A stretch of 64,000 nucleotides of DNA from Ruegeria aquimaris (GCF_025751555.1 NZ_JAOWLB010000019.1:24006-88005), one strand, 5' to 3'; shown: positions 26,785-37,978, counted from the stretch's first letter. The notes: generated from the letters alone by a model not told the origin. Translations and numbers: made by a program.

Positions 26785-26813
26785 CGACGCAGCGCGCCGG
26801 ACAGCAGCGAGGA

Positions 26814-27458
26814 TTACAGCAGCGAGACGAGACGCGCGGCCTCTACGGCGCAGGGCGTCAGGGCCTCGCGGTCCTCTCCCGGAAAAAACCGGGCGCGCAG
26901 CGCGGTTGGCATCGGCGCAGGTGCCAGGATGGTCACGCGGGGACCGGTCCGCCCGGTCTCGGCGGCCCAACTGCAGGCCAGCGCCATCTGCGCCGCCTTG
27001 GTCGCGCCATAAGCGCCAAAGAACTTCTGGCCTGCGCGCGGATCGTCGAAAAACACCGCCTGGCCGGTTTCTCCCAGCAGGGGCGCGACATAGGGGATCA
27101 GAACCGATGTGGCGGTGGCGTTGACCGCGACCGATTTGGTCCAGTCCTTGGCATCGACAAAATTCGCCGGGCTCAAGGGCGCGGCGTGGATGGCCGTGTG
27201 CAGCCACAGGTCGAGCCGACCCCAGCGATCGTGAATGCCCCGGCAGAGCGTCGCCATCGCGGCCGGGTCGGTCACGTCCATCGGCGCCAGCGTCGCGCTG
27301 CCGCCGCGCGCCTTGATCCGATCGTCCAGTTCCTCCAGCGCGCCGGTGGTGCGGGCCACCGCCACGATATGATGGGTGGGGGCCAGCGCTTCGGCCAGCG
27401 CGGCGCCCAGACCGCGCGAGGCGCCGGTGATCAGGGCCAGTTTGGTATCTTGTGTCAT
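26814..27458 (-). CDS. Short-chain dehydrogenase/reductase, 214 aa
   Basis: Rossmann-fold oxidoreductase. T-G-A-S-R-G-L-G-A-A-L lies at 11-21, and the active-site segment G-A-Y-G-A-T-K-A-A (Tyr and Lys as Y-x-x-x-K) near 150. The usual N-A-G motif is replaced by H-T-A-I-H near 88. At 214 residues it is shorter than most SDRs but looks complete. Convergent with the caspase-like gene; the spacer is 29 bases. Confidence 0.82.
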   Translation of the reverse strand: MTQDTKLALITGASRGLGAALAEALAPTHHIVAVARTTGALEELDDRIKARGGSATLAPMDVTDPAAMATLCRGIHDRWGRLDLWLHTAIHAAPLSPANFVDAKDWTKSVAVNATATSVLIPYVAPLLGETGQAVFFDDPRAGQKFFGAYGATKAAQMALACSWAAETGRTGPRVTILAPAPMPTALRARFFPGEDREALTPCAVEAARLVSLL

Positions 27459-27499
27459 GCGCGCGGTTTGACCGCGCCGAGCCCGCCCGTCAAGTGCGT

Positions 27500-27748
27500 T
27501 CAGCTGCCGGGGATGCTGACCCGGCGGGTCTGGCCACCATGCCGCAGCATCAGACCGTCGTCGTCAATGGCAACGATCTCGCCCGCGCGCAGCTTGTCGC
27601 CGGGCGCCACCTGTTCGACCTTGCCGCCGGGCAGACGCACCAGGGCGCGCATGTCATCTGCGGGGCCAAAGATGCCCAGGACCGTCAATGCGTTCTTCTG
27701 AATGTCGGCGGCCTGAGTTGCCGCCGAGCTGACCTTGCTGTTCGCCAT
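27500..27748 (-). CDS. Small PilP/GspC-like protein, 82 aa
   Basis: L-T-V-L-G-I-F-G-P, A-L-V-R-L-P-G-G-K-V-E-Q-V-A-P-G-D-K-L, and V-A-I-D-D-D-G-L-M-L form a short beta domain. It resembles the homology region of GspC or PilP proteins of type II secretion and type IV pili. There is no signal peptide or membrane anchor and no pilus or secretion gene nearby. It lies upstream of the SDR on the same strand. Function unknown. Confidence 0.65.
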   Translation of the reverse strand: MANSKVSSAATQAADIQKNALTVLGIFGPADDMRALVRLPGGKVEQVAPGDKLRAGEIVAIDDDGLMLRHGGQTRRVSIPGS

Positions 27749-27847
27749 CGATTCGCCTGTCTGTCTGCTTTGCCCCGGCGCCTAACAGGCAGGGCGAGCA
27801 AGGACCAGAGGCGCCACGCTTATGAGCAGGAAGCCGCCGCGCGTGGT

Positions 27848-29335
27848 TTACTCCGCAGCCTTGAGCGCGAAACCCTTGTCGATCATGTCGGACGGCGTGA
27901 CCGGGTATTCGCCCGAGAAACAGGCGTCGCAATATTGCGGGCAAGCCTTGTCGCGGCCCTTGCTCTCGCCCACGGCGCGGTAAAGCCCGTCGAGCGAGAT
28001 GAATTTCAGGCTGTCGACCCCCAGATGTTCGCGCATCTCGTCCTCGGTCATGGTCGCGGCCAGCAGTTTTTCGCGTTCGGGCGTGTCGACGCCATAGAAG
28101 CACGGCCAGGCGGTGGGCGGGCTGGCGATGCGGAAATGCACCTCCTTGGCGCCCGCATCCAGGATCATGTCCTTGATCTTGCGGCTGGTGGTGCCGCGCA
28201 CCACCGAATCGTCGACCAGGATCACCCGCTTGCCACGGATCAGCGCCCGGTTCACGTTCAGCTTCAGCCGCACGCCCATGTTGCGGATCTGCTCGGTCGG
28301 TTCGATGAAGGTGCGGCCCATATACTGGTTGCGGATGATCCCCATCGCGTAGGGAATGCCGCTTTCCAGCGAGAAACCGATCGCCGCAGGGGTGCCGCTG
28401 TCGGGCACCGGGCAGACCAGATCGGCCTCGACCGGGCTTTCCTTGGCCAGTTCGCGGCCGATCGCCTCGCGCGTTTCATAGACGCTGCGCCCGCCCAGAA
28501 TCGAATCGGGGCGCGAGAAATAGACATGTTCGAAGATGCAGAACTTGGACGGCTGCGGGCGGAAGGGGAAATGGCTCTGCACCCCGCTTTCGGCGGTGAT
28601 CACCACCATCTCGCCCGGTTCGATCTCGCGGATGAACTCGGCCCCGATGATATCCAGCGCACAGGTTTCCGAGGACAGCACCCAGCCGTCGCCGATCCGA
28701 CCCAGCACCAGCGGCCGCACGCCCAGCGGGTCGCGCACGCCAATCAGCTTGGTGCGCGTCATCGCCACCACCGAAAACGCGCCCTCGACCCGGCGCAGCG
28801 CATCCTCCATCCGCTCGGGGATGTTGCGCTGCAAGGAACGGGCCATCAGGTGGATGATGCATTCGCTGTCCGACGAGGATTGAAAGATCGAGCCGCGCTC
28901 GATCAGTTCCCGCCGCAACGCATTGGCATTGGTGATGTTGCCGTTATGGGCAATCGCCGCGCCGCCCATGGCAAACTCGCCAAAGAACGGTTGCACGTCG
29001 CGAATCTGGGTCTGCCCCTTGGACCCGGCGGTGGAATAGCGCACATGCCCGATGCCCAGCGGGCCGGGCAGGGTCTCCATCACCGTGGTCGAGGTGAAAT
29101 TGTCGCGGACATAGCCAAAGCGGCGGGCCGAGTTGAACCCCTGGACCGGGTCATGGGTGACGATGCCGCCCGCCTCTTGTCCCCGGTGTTGCAAGGCATG
29201 CAGGCCAAGCGCCACGAAACTGGCGGCGTCCTGAACGCCGATCACCCCGAATATCCCGCATTCCTCGCGCAGTTTGTCGTCGTCAAAGGGATGGGCAATG
29301 GGAAAGCGCGGGGCGGGCGTCTGCGGGCTTTGCAC
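27848..29335 (-). CDS. purF: Amidophosphoribosyltransferase
   Basis: First committed step of purine synthesis: PRPP plus glutamine to phosphoribosylamine. The N-terminal glutamine amidotransferase nucleophile is Cys26 in E-E-C-G-I-F-G, exposed after propeptide removal. The PRPP loop V-I-L-V-D-D-S-V-V-R-G-T-T lies near 355. Length 495 fits the family. The start is GTG 29335. No pur neighbours are seen. Confidence 0.96.
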   Translation of the reverse strand: MQSPQTPAPRFPIAHPFDDDKLREECGIFGVIGVQDAASFVALGLHALQHRGQEAGGIVTHDPVQGFNSARRFGYVRDNFTSTTVMETLPGPLGIGHVRYSTAGSKGQTQIRDVQPFFGEFAMGGAAIAHNGNITNANALRRELIERGSIFQSSSDSECIIHLMARSLQRNIPERMEDALRRVEGAFSVVAMTRTKLIGVRDPLGVRPLVLGRIGDGWVLSSETCALDIIGAEFIREIEPGEMVVITAESGVQSHFPFRPQPSKFCIFEHVYFSRPDSILGGRSVYETREAIGRELAKESPVEADLVCPVPDSGTPAAIGFSLESGIPYAMGIIRNQYMGRTFIEPTEQIRNMGVRLKLNVNRALIRGKRVILVDDSVVRGTTSRKIKDMILDAGAKEVHFRIASPPTAWPCFYGVDTPEREKLLAATMTEDEMREHLGVDSLKFISLDGLYRAVGESKGRDKACPQYCDACFSGEYPVTPSDMIDKGFALKAAE

Positions 29336-29436
29336 GGGGGCAGCTCCGATTCCGTTTCAGGTCAGGCCACCACATAATGCCTCAAACCCCGGCTGTCACG
29401 AAAGGATCATGAATTCTTTTGCCGCACCTGCATCTT

Positions 29437-29997
29437 TCACGCGGCCAGGTCGGCCCCCAATGCGCCGCCGCTCATCATCAGCAGCAGTGCCCGGGCCTGA
29501 CCATAATTCAGCCGCTTGTAATGAGCCTCGCCATCCGTGCCGGGGCAGAGGACGCGCAAACCGGTCTGCGCCCAGACCAGCTCCTCTGTTGCAAAGCGCG
29601 GCACATAGGTGCGGGTATGGGCGGGCGCGATACGGTGCACGCCTTGAAAACCGGCAAGTGCGCCTGCCGGAACCAGCACCATCGGTACTCCGAACAGCCG
29701 GTGGCAATCCCGCCCGTTCAGCGCCAGATACTGGCTTTCGGTCAGGGTCAGGTCGGAACAGGCACCAAAGGTGCCGCCCGGAACCCGCCAAAGCGGCGCG
29801 TCGTCCTGTTCGCGGCTTTCCAAGTTCAGTACGGCGCGAAAACCGCCATCCCCCATGGCGACACGGTCTCCGGCCCGCAGCCGTTCAACCGGCATCCAGC
29901 CTTGGGTGGTTTCAATCAGCGTGCCACAGGTCATCCCGGCGAGGGGGAGGTCAACCGGGGTGAATTCGGCAAAAGCGGTGTGGTGGGAAAGCAGCAT
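29437..29997 (-). CDS. Hint-domain protein, 186 aa
   Basis: Short Hint_2-type protein. M-T-C-G-T-L-I-E-T-T-Q-G-W-M-P-V-E-R-L-R-A-G-D-R-V begins the domain at about residue 21, with the catalytic-type Cys. L-T-E-S-Q-Y-L-A-L-N-G takes the place of the S-P-x-H box seen in the other copy, so splicing or cleavage chemistry may be lost. ATG 29997 has AGGAGGA upstream. Second Hint protein in the window, distinct in length from 9003-10049. Confidence 0.8.
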   Translation of the reverse strand: MLLSHHTAFAEFTPVDLPLAGMTCGTLIETTQGWMPVERLRAGDRVAMGDGGFRAVLNLESREQDDAPLWRVPGGTFGACSDLTLTESQYLALNGRDCHRLFGVPMVLVPAGALAGFQGVHRIAPAHTRTYVPRFATEELVWAQTGLRVLCPGTDGEAHYKRLNYGQARALLLMMSGGALGADLAA

Positions 29998-30182
29998 CTG
30001 GGGGGTCCTCCTGTCGCTGAGGTCTGTTCTGGACTGCCCCCAAGTTGGCTTCGCAATTCCGCCGAATTTTCGACATGATTGCGGCCAAATCAAAGAACCG
30101 TTTCCCCTTCGCGGACAGAGCCCGCACCCGGACGGGTATTCCCGGACTTCAGCGAACGCGGGGCAAGATCCTGTTAACCAAG

Positions 30183-30211
30183 AAAAAACCCGCGCAAGCC
30201 GTTGCGCGGGT
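30183..30211 (-). terminator. Rho-independent terminator downstream of cvpA
   Basis: ACCCGCGCAA (30188-30197) pairs perfectly with TTGCGCGGGT (30202-30211) around GCCG. The A-run at 30183-30188 is a U-tract on the minus strand, placing the terminator 23 bases after cvpA. Confidence 0.9.
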
Positions 30212-30234
30212 CGATTCGCTTCGCCGGGGGCGGA

Positions 30235-30789
30235 TTACTTGGCGCAGGTGCCCACCAGGTTCTCGTATTGCTGGGTGATCCAGCCCAGGGCCTGCTCGGG
30301 GTTCTGTTCCTCGATCTTGCCGGTCATCCGGGCAAAGACCTGTGCCGAGCGGCTCTCGTCGACGATGGTGAAACTCTGCCCGGTCATGACGGTGTCATAG
30401 ACAAAGAAGGCGATCGCAACCAACAGGATGCCGCGCGCCACGCCAAAGATGAACCCCAGCGCCTGATCCAGCCCGCCAAGCGCCGAGCGCTGCACCAGCG
30501 ACGAGAACAGCGGGGTAAAGAAACTCACCACCACCAGCGCCACCGCAAACACCGCGGCAAAGGCCGCAATGACCGACAATTCGCAGCTGTCGGTCAGGAA
30601 CTCGCCCACCACCGGCAGCTCCCGAATGAGCGGCATCGCCTTAGGGGCAAACAGAAAGGCCAGAACAGCCGCCGCGATCCAGCCCGCAATGGCCATCGCC
30701 TCGCGCATGAACCCACGCGCATAGGCCAGCAGAGCCGACAGCACGATGATCAGGGCCACGACCCCGTCGATGATGGTGAAACCTTCCAT
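30235..30789 (-). CDS. cvpA: CvpA-family membrane protein, 184 aa
   Basis: Inner-membrane protein with four helices, related to colicin V production protein. I-I-D-G-V-V-A-L-I-I-V-L-S-A-L-L-A-Y-A-R-G-F is the family N-terminus. A second signature, G-G-L-D-Q-A-L-G-F-I-F-G-V-A-R-G, is near 103. It is downstream of radA on the same strand, 42 bases apart; in other alphaproteobacteria radA and cvpA also neighbour. purF is only 900 bases away, recalling the cvpA-purF link of E. coli. Confidence 0.9.
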   Translation of the reverse strand: MEGFTIIDGVVALIIVLSALLAYARGFMREAMAIAGWIAAAVLAFLFAPKAMPLIRELPVVGEFLTDSCELSVIAAFAAVFAVALVVVSFFTPLFSSLVQRSALGGLDQALGFIFGVARGILLVAIAFFVYDTVMTGQSFTIVDESRSAQVFARMTGKIEEQNPEQALGWITQQYENLVGTCAK

Positions 30790-30831
30790 GGCCCTCGCCT
30801 GTTCGTTCCTTGGTGCCCGCTGGGGGCGATA

Positions 30832-32193
<1,362 letters not shown>

Positions 32194-32229
32194 ATGCGCT
32201 TAGTGCCCTGTCTTTGGCGACACCTCAAG

Positions 32230-32360
32230 AGCGGAGCGCTCCCGCCCCCCTCGATGCCCCTGCGGGCCACCTGCGGGCGTTGGGCCGGGCGCCGCTGGCG
32301 CGGCGGTGTCTTGCGAGGCTCTGCCTCGCGCTCCGGGATATTTGGAGCAAGAGGAAGGGG
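32230..32360. repeat. Dispersed intergenic hairpin repeat, long form, copy D
   Basis: Shares the core GCGTTGGGCCGGGC, a GC-rich stem, TGCGAGGC-x-CTGCCTCGCGCTCCGG, and a TATTT-GGAGCAAGAGGAAG tail with 3104-3240. It lies between pqiA and radA, both on the minus strand. Probably a terminator for pqiA or a mobile-repeat remnant. Confidence 0.7.
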
Positions 32361-32804
32361 TTATGGTGCCTTTTGCCTCTGGCGCTCGGTGAGAAGGCCC
32401 AGCGCGATCGAGGCCAGGATGCAGCCGGTGAAGAGATAGAGGCCCCAGGCGACCTCTATGGTCGCATAGGAGATGCCCTTGGCCAGGGTAATGTAGAGCG
32501 CGATGAGGAAGATATCGGCCATGGCGAGCTTGCCCAGCACGTGCAGGGCGGGTTGGGCACGCGGATCGAGCAGGTTCCACTGGATCAGGGCGGTGCCGAT
32601 GGTCTTGAGATAGGGGGCGAAGAGGGCGAATGCGGTGACGATCAGCGCCAGCGCCACATCCGAGGCCCAGAGGCTTTGCAGCCCGGTGATCACGCTGATC
32701 TCAGAGAGGCCGAAGATCGGCAGCAGCCCCGCCCGCATCAGCGGCGCGAACCAGGCGATGGGGTAGAGGACCAGCAGCGAGAGGGTGGCGAGGCGGAGGG
32801 TCAT
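32361..32804 (-). CDS. pqiA: Paraquat-inducible protein A-like membrane protein, 147 aa
   Basis: Membrane protein with four hydrophobic helices, of the PqiA domain. It resembles one half of E. coli PqiA, which works with MCE proteins in envelope lipid transport. Length suggests a single PqiA domain. The stop lies against repeat copy D. No MCE protein gene is visible here. Confidence 0.75.
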   Translation of the reverse strand: MTLRLATLSLLVLYPIAWFAPLMRAGLLPIFGLSEISVITGLQSLWASDVALALIVTAFALFAPYLKTIGTALIQWNLLDPRAQPALHVLGKLAMADIFLIALYITLAKGISYATIEVAWGLYLFTGCILASIALGLLTERQRQKAP

Positions 32805-32913
32805 CGGAATGTCTCGTTGTTTGCGACGACCGACCTAATCAGCCATCCACATGGCCACAAGCCTTGAGCGGTGTGAAACCTGCTATCATGAACGGGGAAA
32901 AGAGGAGGTGGTC

Positions 32914-33357
32914 ATGTCAGATTTTGTGTCGTTCCGCTCGGTGGTGGATCCGTCGGATTGCGATTTCCTGGGCCATATGAATGTCTCGCGCTACTTCGCG
33001 GCCTGTTCTGATGCCGTTGTTGCGGTCCAGTCCGAAATGGGGCTGACCGCCAGTGACATGCGGGGCGGGAGGCGCCTGTCCTTTGCGGTGGTCCATGCCG
33101 ACAGCAATTTCCTGGCGGAACTGGCCGCCGGAGACGCGATCTACATGCGGACCAGCGTGGTTGAGTTCGGCGGAAAGTCCCTGACCTTCCGGCATCGGTT
33201 GTTCCGGGCCGCGGATGGAAAAGAGGCGTTCCATACGCTGTTCAAATGCGTGCTGCTCAACCTCGAGACCAGGCGCGCCGAAACACTGCCCGAAGAGGTG
33301 CGCAGCAAGGCTCTGGAATGGGTGGAGGAGGGGTTTACCGGGATGCCGGGCGTTTAG
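32914..33357 (+). CDS. Hotdog-fold acyl-CoA thioesterase family protein, 147 aa
   Basis: Likely hydrolyses acyl-CoA or acyl-ACP. D-C-D-F-L-G-H-M-N-V-S-R-Y near residue 14-26 is the catalytic Asp and hotdog helix of 4HBT thioesterases. ATG 32914 follows AGAGGAGG. It is alone on the plus strand between pqiA and mlaF; substrate unknown. Confidence 0.82.
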   Translation: MSDFVSFRSVVDPSDCDFLGHMNVSRYFAACSDAVVAVQSEMGLTASDMRGGRRLSFAVVHADSNFLAELAAGDAIYMRTSVVEFGGKSLTFRHRLFRAADGKEAFHTLFKCVLLNLETRRAETLPEEVRSKALEWVEEGFTGMPGV

Positions 33358-33366
33358 CGTCTGGCC

Positions 33367-34116
33367 TCAGCGGACCGCCTCAATCGGCCCTTCCGCACGA
33401 CCGTGGATGAACTGGTCCAGATAGGGGTCGCCGCTGTCGTCCATCTGCGCCACCGGGCCGGTCCATTGGATCACCCCGCCATGCAGCATCGCCACGTTGT
33501 CGGCAATCGCGCGGACGCTGGTCATGTCATGGGTGATGGTCATCGCGGTGGCGCCCATCTCGGTCACGATCTCGCGGATCAGCTCGTTGATCACACCGGC
33601 CATGATCGGGTCGAGACCCGTCGTGGGCTCGTCAAAGAAGATGATCTCAGGCTCGGCGGCGATGGCGCGGGCGAGGCCCACGCGTTTCTGCATGCCGCCC
33701 GAGAGCTCGGCGGGCAGCCGGTCGGCCACATCCGGTTTCAGGCCCACGCGGCGCAGCTTCTCGATGGCGATGGCGCGGGCCTCGTCAACCGGGCGCTTCA
33801 GCGAGCCGCGCAGCAGGCGAAAGGCCACATTCTGCCATACGGGCAGCGAATCGAACAGCGCGCCGCCTTGGAACAGCATGCCAAAGCGGGCCAGAAAGGC
33901 GTCGCGGTCGCCGGTATCGGCGGCATCCTTGCCATCGACATAGATCTTGCCGCTGTCGGGCCTGATCAGCCCCAGCACACATTTCAGCGCCACCGACTTG
34001 CCGGTGCCCGACCCGCCGATGATCACCGTCGAGGTGCCGCGCGGCACCTCGAGCGTCATCCCCTGCAAGACGCGGTTGTTGCCAAAGGCCTTGTGGACAT
34101 TCTCCATCCTGATCAT
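33367..34116 (-). CDS. mlaF: ABC transporter ATP-binding protein MlaF-like, 249 aa
   Basis: ATPase of the phospholipid-trafficking Mla system. Walker A G-G-S-G-T-G-K-S is at 33-40, the signature L-S-G-G-M-Q-K-R-V-G near 140, and I-F-F-D-E-P-T-T-G-L-D-P follows. The ATG overlaps the mlaE stop (ATGA). Other mla genes (mlaD, mlaC) are not in the window. Confidence 0.9.
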   Translation of the reverse strand: MIRMENVHKAFGNNRVLQGMTLEVPRGTSTVIIGGSGTGKSVALKCVLGLIRPDSGKIYVDGKDAADTGDRDAFLARFGMLFQGGALFDSLPVWQNVAFRLLRGSLKRPVDEARAIAIEKLRRVGLKPDVADRLPAELSGGMQKRVGLARAIAAEPEIIFFDEPTTGLDPIMAGVINELIREIVTEMGATAMTITHDMTSVRAIADNVAMLHGGVIQWTGPVAQMDDSGDPYLDQFIHGRAEGPIEAVR

Positions 34117-34895
34117 ATCGAGAAGAACACCCCCGTGAGTACAAAGTTGGCGGCCAGGATCAGCACCGCCGCCGCCTCGACCGAGCCTTTGGTGGCACGG
34201 CCCACGCCTTGGGCGCCACGGCCCGAGTTCATGCCATAGTAACAGCCCATCACCGCCGCGATGACGCCGAACACGGCGCCCTTGACCAGGGACGAGACCA
34301 CGTCGCGGGTTTCCAGGAAATCGACGGTGTTTTGCAGATAGGCGGCGGCGTTGAAGCCGAGGTTCTGCACCGCCACCGTATAGCCACCCATGATGCCGAT
34401 GATATCGCCGATGCCCACCAGCACCGGCACCGTGATCAGCGCCGCCAGCACCCGGGGCGCGGTCAGGTATTTCATCGGATGGGTCGACAGCGTTACCAGC
34501 GCGTCGATCTGCTCGGTCACCTTCATCGTGGCGATCTCGGCCGCGATGGAGGAGGTCACACGCGCCGCGATCATCAGCCCCACCAGCACCGGTCCCAGCT
34601 CGCGCACCATACCGATGGCGACGATCTGCGGCACCACCGCCTCGGCATTGAACCGGGCGCCACCGGCATAGATCTGCAAGGCCAGCGCGCCACCGGTGAA
34701 GATCGCGGTCAGGCCCACCACCGGCAGCGACAGCCAGCCGATATTGAGCAGCGCCACCCCCAGCTCGCGCGGGTAATAGGGCGGGCGCAGGATGTGGCTG
34801 GCCGCGTCCAGGGTGAACAGGGTCACGCGCCCGAAACTGGCCATGACGGACAGGACCAGCCGTCCCAGGCGTGCCAACAGATCAAGTGGGTTCAT
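34113..34895 (-). CDS. mlaE: MlaE-family permease, 260 aa
   Basis: Inner-membrane permease of the lipid-transport ABC system. About five helices. The conserved [19 protein letters not shown] near 95-112 is the MlaE signature, followed by [14 protein letters not shown]. It overlaps both mlaF and alr by ATGA-type junctions, so the three form one coupled unit. Confidence 0.92.
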   Translation of the reverse strand: MNPLDLLARLGRLVLSVMASFGRVTLFTLDAASHILRPPYYPRELGVALLNIGWLSLPVVGLTAIFTGGALALQIYAGGARFNAEAVVPQIVAIGMVRELGPVLVGLMIAARVTSSIAAEIATMKVTEQIDALVTLSTHPMKYLTAPRVLAALITVPVLVGIGDIIGIMGGYTVAVQNLGFNAAAYLQNTVDFLETRDVVSSLVKGAVFGVIAAVMGCYYGMNSGRGAQGVGRATKGSVEAAAVLILAANFVLTGVFFSI

Positions 34896-36016
34896 TCCGC
34901 GGCGCTTTCCGAGATAAGGCCGGGACGGACCCGTTGCAGCTTGTCGCGGATCGATTCGACCGCGCGCTCGGCGGCCTCGGCCCGCGCCAGATAGGTCCGC
35001 CGGTAGCGTTGTCCCAGCGAGGTCAGAATTTCATACCCGATGGTGCCCGCCGCCTCGGCCAGATCATCGACGGTTTGCAGCCGGTTGAGCAGTTGCAGCG
35101 TATCGGGTTCGTGATCCAGATCGGTGATGTCGACGGTGATCAGGTCCATCGAGACGCGCCCGACGACCGGGCAGGCGGTCTTGCCGGCATAAAGTTCGAT
35201 GCCGCGCCCCAGCGCCCGGTGCAGCCCGTCGGCATAGCCCGCCGCAACGGTCGCGATGCGGCTGGGCCGGGTGGCGGTCCAGGTGTTGGAATAGCCCACG
35301 GTCTCTCCCTCGGCCACGTCACGTACCTGGATCACCGGCAGGTCAAGCGTCACCACCGCCTTGGCCTCGTCAAAAGGTTCGCCACCATAAAGCCCCACGC
35401 CCGGGCGGCACATGTCAAAGTGATAGTCAGGCCCCAGCAGGATGCCACCGGTGGCGGCGAGCGAACGGCGAACATCAATTTCGCCCGTCATCTCCTTGAA
35501 AAGACGAAGCTGTTTCTGGTTCATCTCATGTCCGGGCTCGTCGGCGCAGGCCAGATGAGACATGATCAGGACCGGTTTCTGGCCCAGGGCGATCTCGCGC
35601 AGTTGTGTCCAGTCTTCGGGTTCCAGCCCCAGCCGGTTCATGCCCGTGTCCAACTGGATGCCAAACCCGTGGCCCGGCAGGCGCTCGACATGGCGCAGCA
35701 TCTGATCGACCGAGTTGATCATCGGCGTCAGCGCATGAGCACGCAAGATACTGGCGTCGCCCTCCATATGCCCCGAGAACACACCGATCATCGGGCCGGG
35801 GCCTACCGCCTTGCGCACGGCCACGCCTTCCTCGGCGGCGGCGACAAAGAAGCTGCGCGCGCCCGCCTTGGCCAGATGGGCCGCGACGCGGCCCGCGCCC
35901 AGCCCATAGCCGTTCGCCTTGACCACGGCGGCGGTCTCGGTCCTGGTGCGTGCATCCAGCGCCCGCCAGTTATCGGCAAGCGCGTCGAGGTCGATGGTCA
36001 GATGTGCGGTGCTCAT
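34892..36016 (-). CDS. alr: Alanine racemase, 374 aa
   Basis: PLP enzyme making D-alanine for peptidoglycan. The cofactor Lys is in [12 protein letters not shown] near residue 34. G-Y-S-N-T-W lies near 260, with conserved Tyr of the second active-site half. The stop overlaps mlaE. ATG 36016 (M-S-T-A-H-L-T-I-D) is chosen over ATG 36037; neither has a strong site. alr leading lipid-transport genes places two envelope functions in one transcript. Confidence 0.93.
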   Translation of the reverse strand: MSTAHLTIDLDALADNWRALDARTRTETAAVVKANGYGLGAGRVAAHLAKAGARSFFVAAAEEGVAVRKAVGPGPMIGVFSGHMEGDASILRAHALTPMINSVDQMLRHVERLPGHGFGIQLDTGMNRLGLEPEDWTQLREIALGQKPVLIMSHLACADEPGHEMNQKQLRLFKEMTGEIDVRRSLAATGGILLGPDYHFDMCRPGVGLYGGEPFDEAKAVVTLDLPVIQVRDVAEGETVGYSNTWTATRPSRIATVAAGYADGLHRALGRGIELYAGKTACPVVGRVSMDLITVDITDLDHEPDTLQLLNRLQTVDDLAEAAGTIGYEILTSLGQRYRRTYLARAEAAERAVESIRDKLQRVRPGLISESAAE

Positions 36017-36046
36017 ATCCCGTTCATGCCATGGCAAGGCCAGAGG

Positions 36047-37000
36047 TCAAGGGGAAACGCCCGGGCCGCTGGCGGGTTTATGCGCATCATAGGCCGCTTC
36101 CAGTTCCGACCGCAGGAAATCGGCGAATTTCAGCGGCGGGAACTTTGGCGTGCCTGTCCCGGGCAGTGGCTCAATCACCGTGTTCACATGCGGATCGTAG
36201 AAGAACGGGCAACTGTACCGTTCGCGGCCCGACCGATTGATCACCCGGTGCGGCGTCGACAAGAGCCGCCCGTTGGACATCCGGTGTAACATGTCGCCCA
36301 CATTGACGACAAAGCTGCCCGGCAGGCGCGGAACATCCACCCAGTTGCCAGCCGGGGTTTTGACCTGCAAACCGCCGACATCGTCCTGCACCAGCAGGGT
36401 CAAACAGCCGAAATCGGTATGCGGGGCCGAGCCATAGAGGTCCTCGGGGCTGGCTGCCGGTTGCGGCGGATAGTGCAGCAGGCGCAGCCAGGTGGTCGGG
36501 GTCTCGAAGGCGCGCATCACATATGTGTCAACAACACCAGCGGCTTGCAGGGCAATCCTCATCAATCGATTACCCAGGGCGCTCATCGCCGCGGCATAGG
36601 ATTCCAGCGTGTCGCGGAATCCCTCCAGCTCGGGCCAGCGATTCGGGCCGGACAGGTAGGTGCCCGGATCGGCCACCGCATCCTCGCGCATCATCATGAA
36701 ACTGGCCGACTGGTTCGGTCTGGTCACGGTGGCAAGGGTCGAGTTCACGTCGGTCGAGCTGTTGATCGGGATATAGCCGCGATGGCTGCGGTCCACTGCC
36801 ACCGCCACTTTCCGCTCCATCGGCAGCGCGTGAAACCGGCGCGAGGCGTCGAACAGCGCCTCGATCAGGTCGGGGTCGATGCCATGCTCGGTCACATAGC
36901 CAAAGCCGGTGGTGCCATAGGCGGCGCGGAACTCGGCGGCGATCTCGGCGTCAGGGCGCTGGCCCAGCCGGATGACGGGGATTTCTGTAAATTCGGTCAT
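36047..37000 (-). CDS. 2OG-Fe(II) oxygenase, isopenicillin-N-synthase family, 317 aa
   Basis: Non-haem iron dioxygenase. The DIOX_N region at 1-110 includes P-V-I-R-L-G and G-F-G-Y-V-T-E-H-G-I. The catalytic H-x-D is in S-A-P-H-T-D-F-G-C-L-T near 188. The distal His and the 2OG-binding Arg-x-Ser are in T-P-H-R-V-I-N-R-S-G-R-E-R-Y-S. ATG 37000 has AGAGAGAAAG upstream. Substrate unknown. It is separated from alr by 30 bases. Confidence 0.9.
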   Translation of the reverse strand: MTEFTEIPVIRLGQRPDAEIAAEFRAAYGTTGFGYVTEHGIDPDLIEALFDASRRFHALPMERKVAVAVDRSHRGYIPINSSTDVNSTLATVTRPNQSASFMMMREDAVADPGTYLSGPNRWPELEGFRDTLESYAAAMSALGNRLMRIALQAAGVVDTYVMRAFETPTTWLRLLHYPPQPAASPEDLYGSAPHTDFGCLTLLVQDDVGGLQVKTPAGNWVDVPRLPGSFVVNVGDMLHRMSNGRLLSTPHRVINRSGRERYSCPFFYDPHVNTVIEPLPGTGTPKFPPLKFADFLRSELEAAYDAHKPASGPGVSP

Positions 37001-37200
37001 GTCTTTCTCTCTTTGCTGGTCAGGGGAACGGGCATGCAAGACCCGTCGCTAACCGGCAAAGCGCTTGCGGCGGTGGCCGAAATGCCGGGCCAGGATCATC
37101 CGGCGCGGCAAGGGGGAAAGACGCGACATCATATGTAGATCAGTGACAAGCGGCCGGGTTGGCGTCAAGCCCCTTGCCAGCGCGCGGTCTTAGCGCTCAG

Positions 37201-37962
37201 ATGCGGCGGATGGCCCTGCCTGACCCGATCACTACCTGTGTGCTGTTTGCCGTGGCCCTGCTGGCCGGGGCGCTGAACGCTGTCGCGGGGGGCGCCACCT
37301 TTTTCACCTTTCCTGCGCTGATGGCAGTCGGGCTGCCACCGATGGTGGCAAATGCCACCAATTTTGTGGCGCTGGTCCCCGGAAATCTCGCTGCGCTGCC
37401 CGCCTATCGCGCCGAGCTGCGCGTTATCGGCCGCGCGCTCTGGCCGCTCTTGGCGGTCTGCGGTGCGGGCGGGGTGCTGGGCGCGCTGTTGCTGGTGGGG
37501 CTGGGCGGCGGCCTCTTCGAGCGTCTGGTGCCCTGGCTGATGGCCAGCGCCACCGCGCTCTTCGCCTTTGCCCCGCGCCTGCGCCGCTGGCTCGCCGCCC
37601 GGTCGCTGGGACAGGGGGCCGTCTGGGCGATGCTGTTCCTGTTCTCGGTCTATGGCGGTTATTTCGGCGCCGGTCTGGGCCAGATCATGCTGGCGGCGCT
37701 GATCCTGGCGGGTTACGAGGACTTCCACCAGGCCAACGCGGTCAAGAACGCGGTCATCGGCTGGATCAGCGTGCTGGCGGTGGCGATCTACGGCCTCAGC
37801 GCCGCCGTCGCCTGGCCCGAGGCGCTGGTAATGATGGCGGGCGCCACGCTGGGCGGCTATGGTGGCGGCACGCTGGCCCGGCACATCCCGCAGAGCCTGT
37901 TGCGGGGCTGGGTTATTACCTTTGGTTTGGCCCTGACTGTGTTCTATGCGCTCCGCGGGTGA
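37201..37962 (+). CDS. TSUP-family (TauE/SafE) permease, 253 aa
   Basis: Putative sulfite or organosulfonate exporter. About seven hydrophobic helices; A-G-A-L-N-A-V-A-G-G-A-T-F-F-T-F-P-A-L near 21-39 is the family N-terminal motif. Starts at ATG 37201 or 37210; no strong ribosome site. Divergent from the dioxygenase. The substrate cannot be assigned. Confidence 0.85.
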   Translation: MRRMALPDPITTCVLFAVALLAGALNAVAGGATFFTFPALMAVGLPPMVANATNFVALVPGNLAALPAYRAELRVIGRALWPLLAVCGAGGVLGALLLVGLGGGLFERLVPWLMASATALFAFAPRLRRWLAARSLGQGAVWAMLFLFSVYGGYFGAGLGQIMLAALILAGYEDFHQANAVKNAVIGWISVLAVAIYGLSAAVAWPEALVMMAGATLGGYGGGTLARHIPQSLLRGWVITFGLALTVFYALRG

Positions 37963-37978
37963 CAGTTCCGCACCGCGC

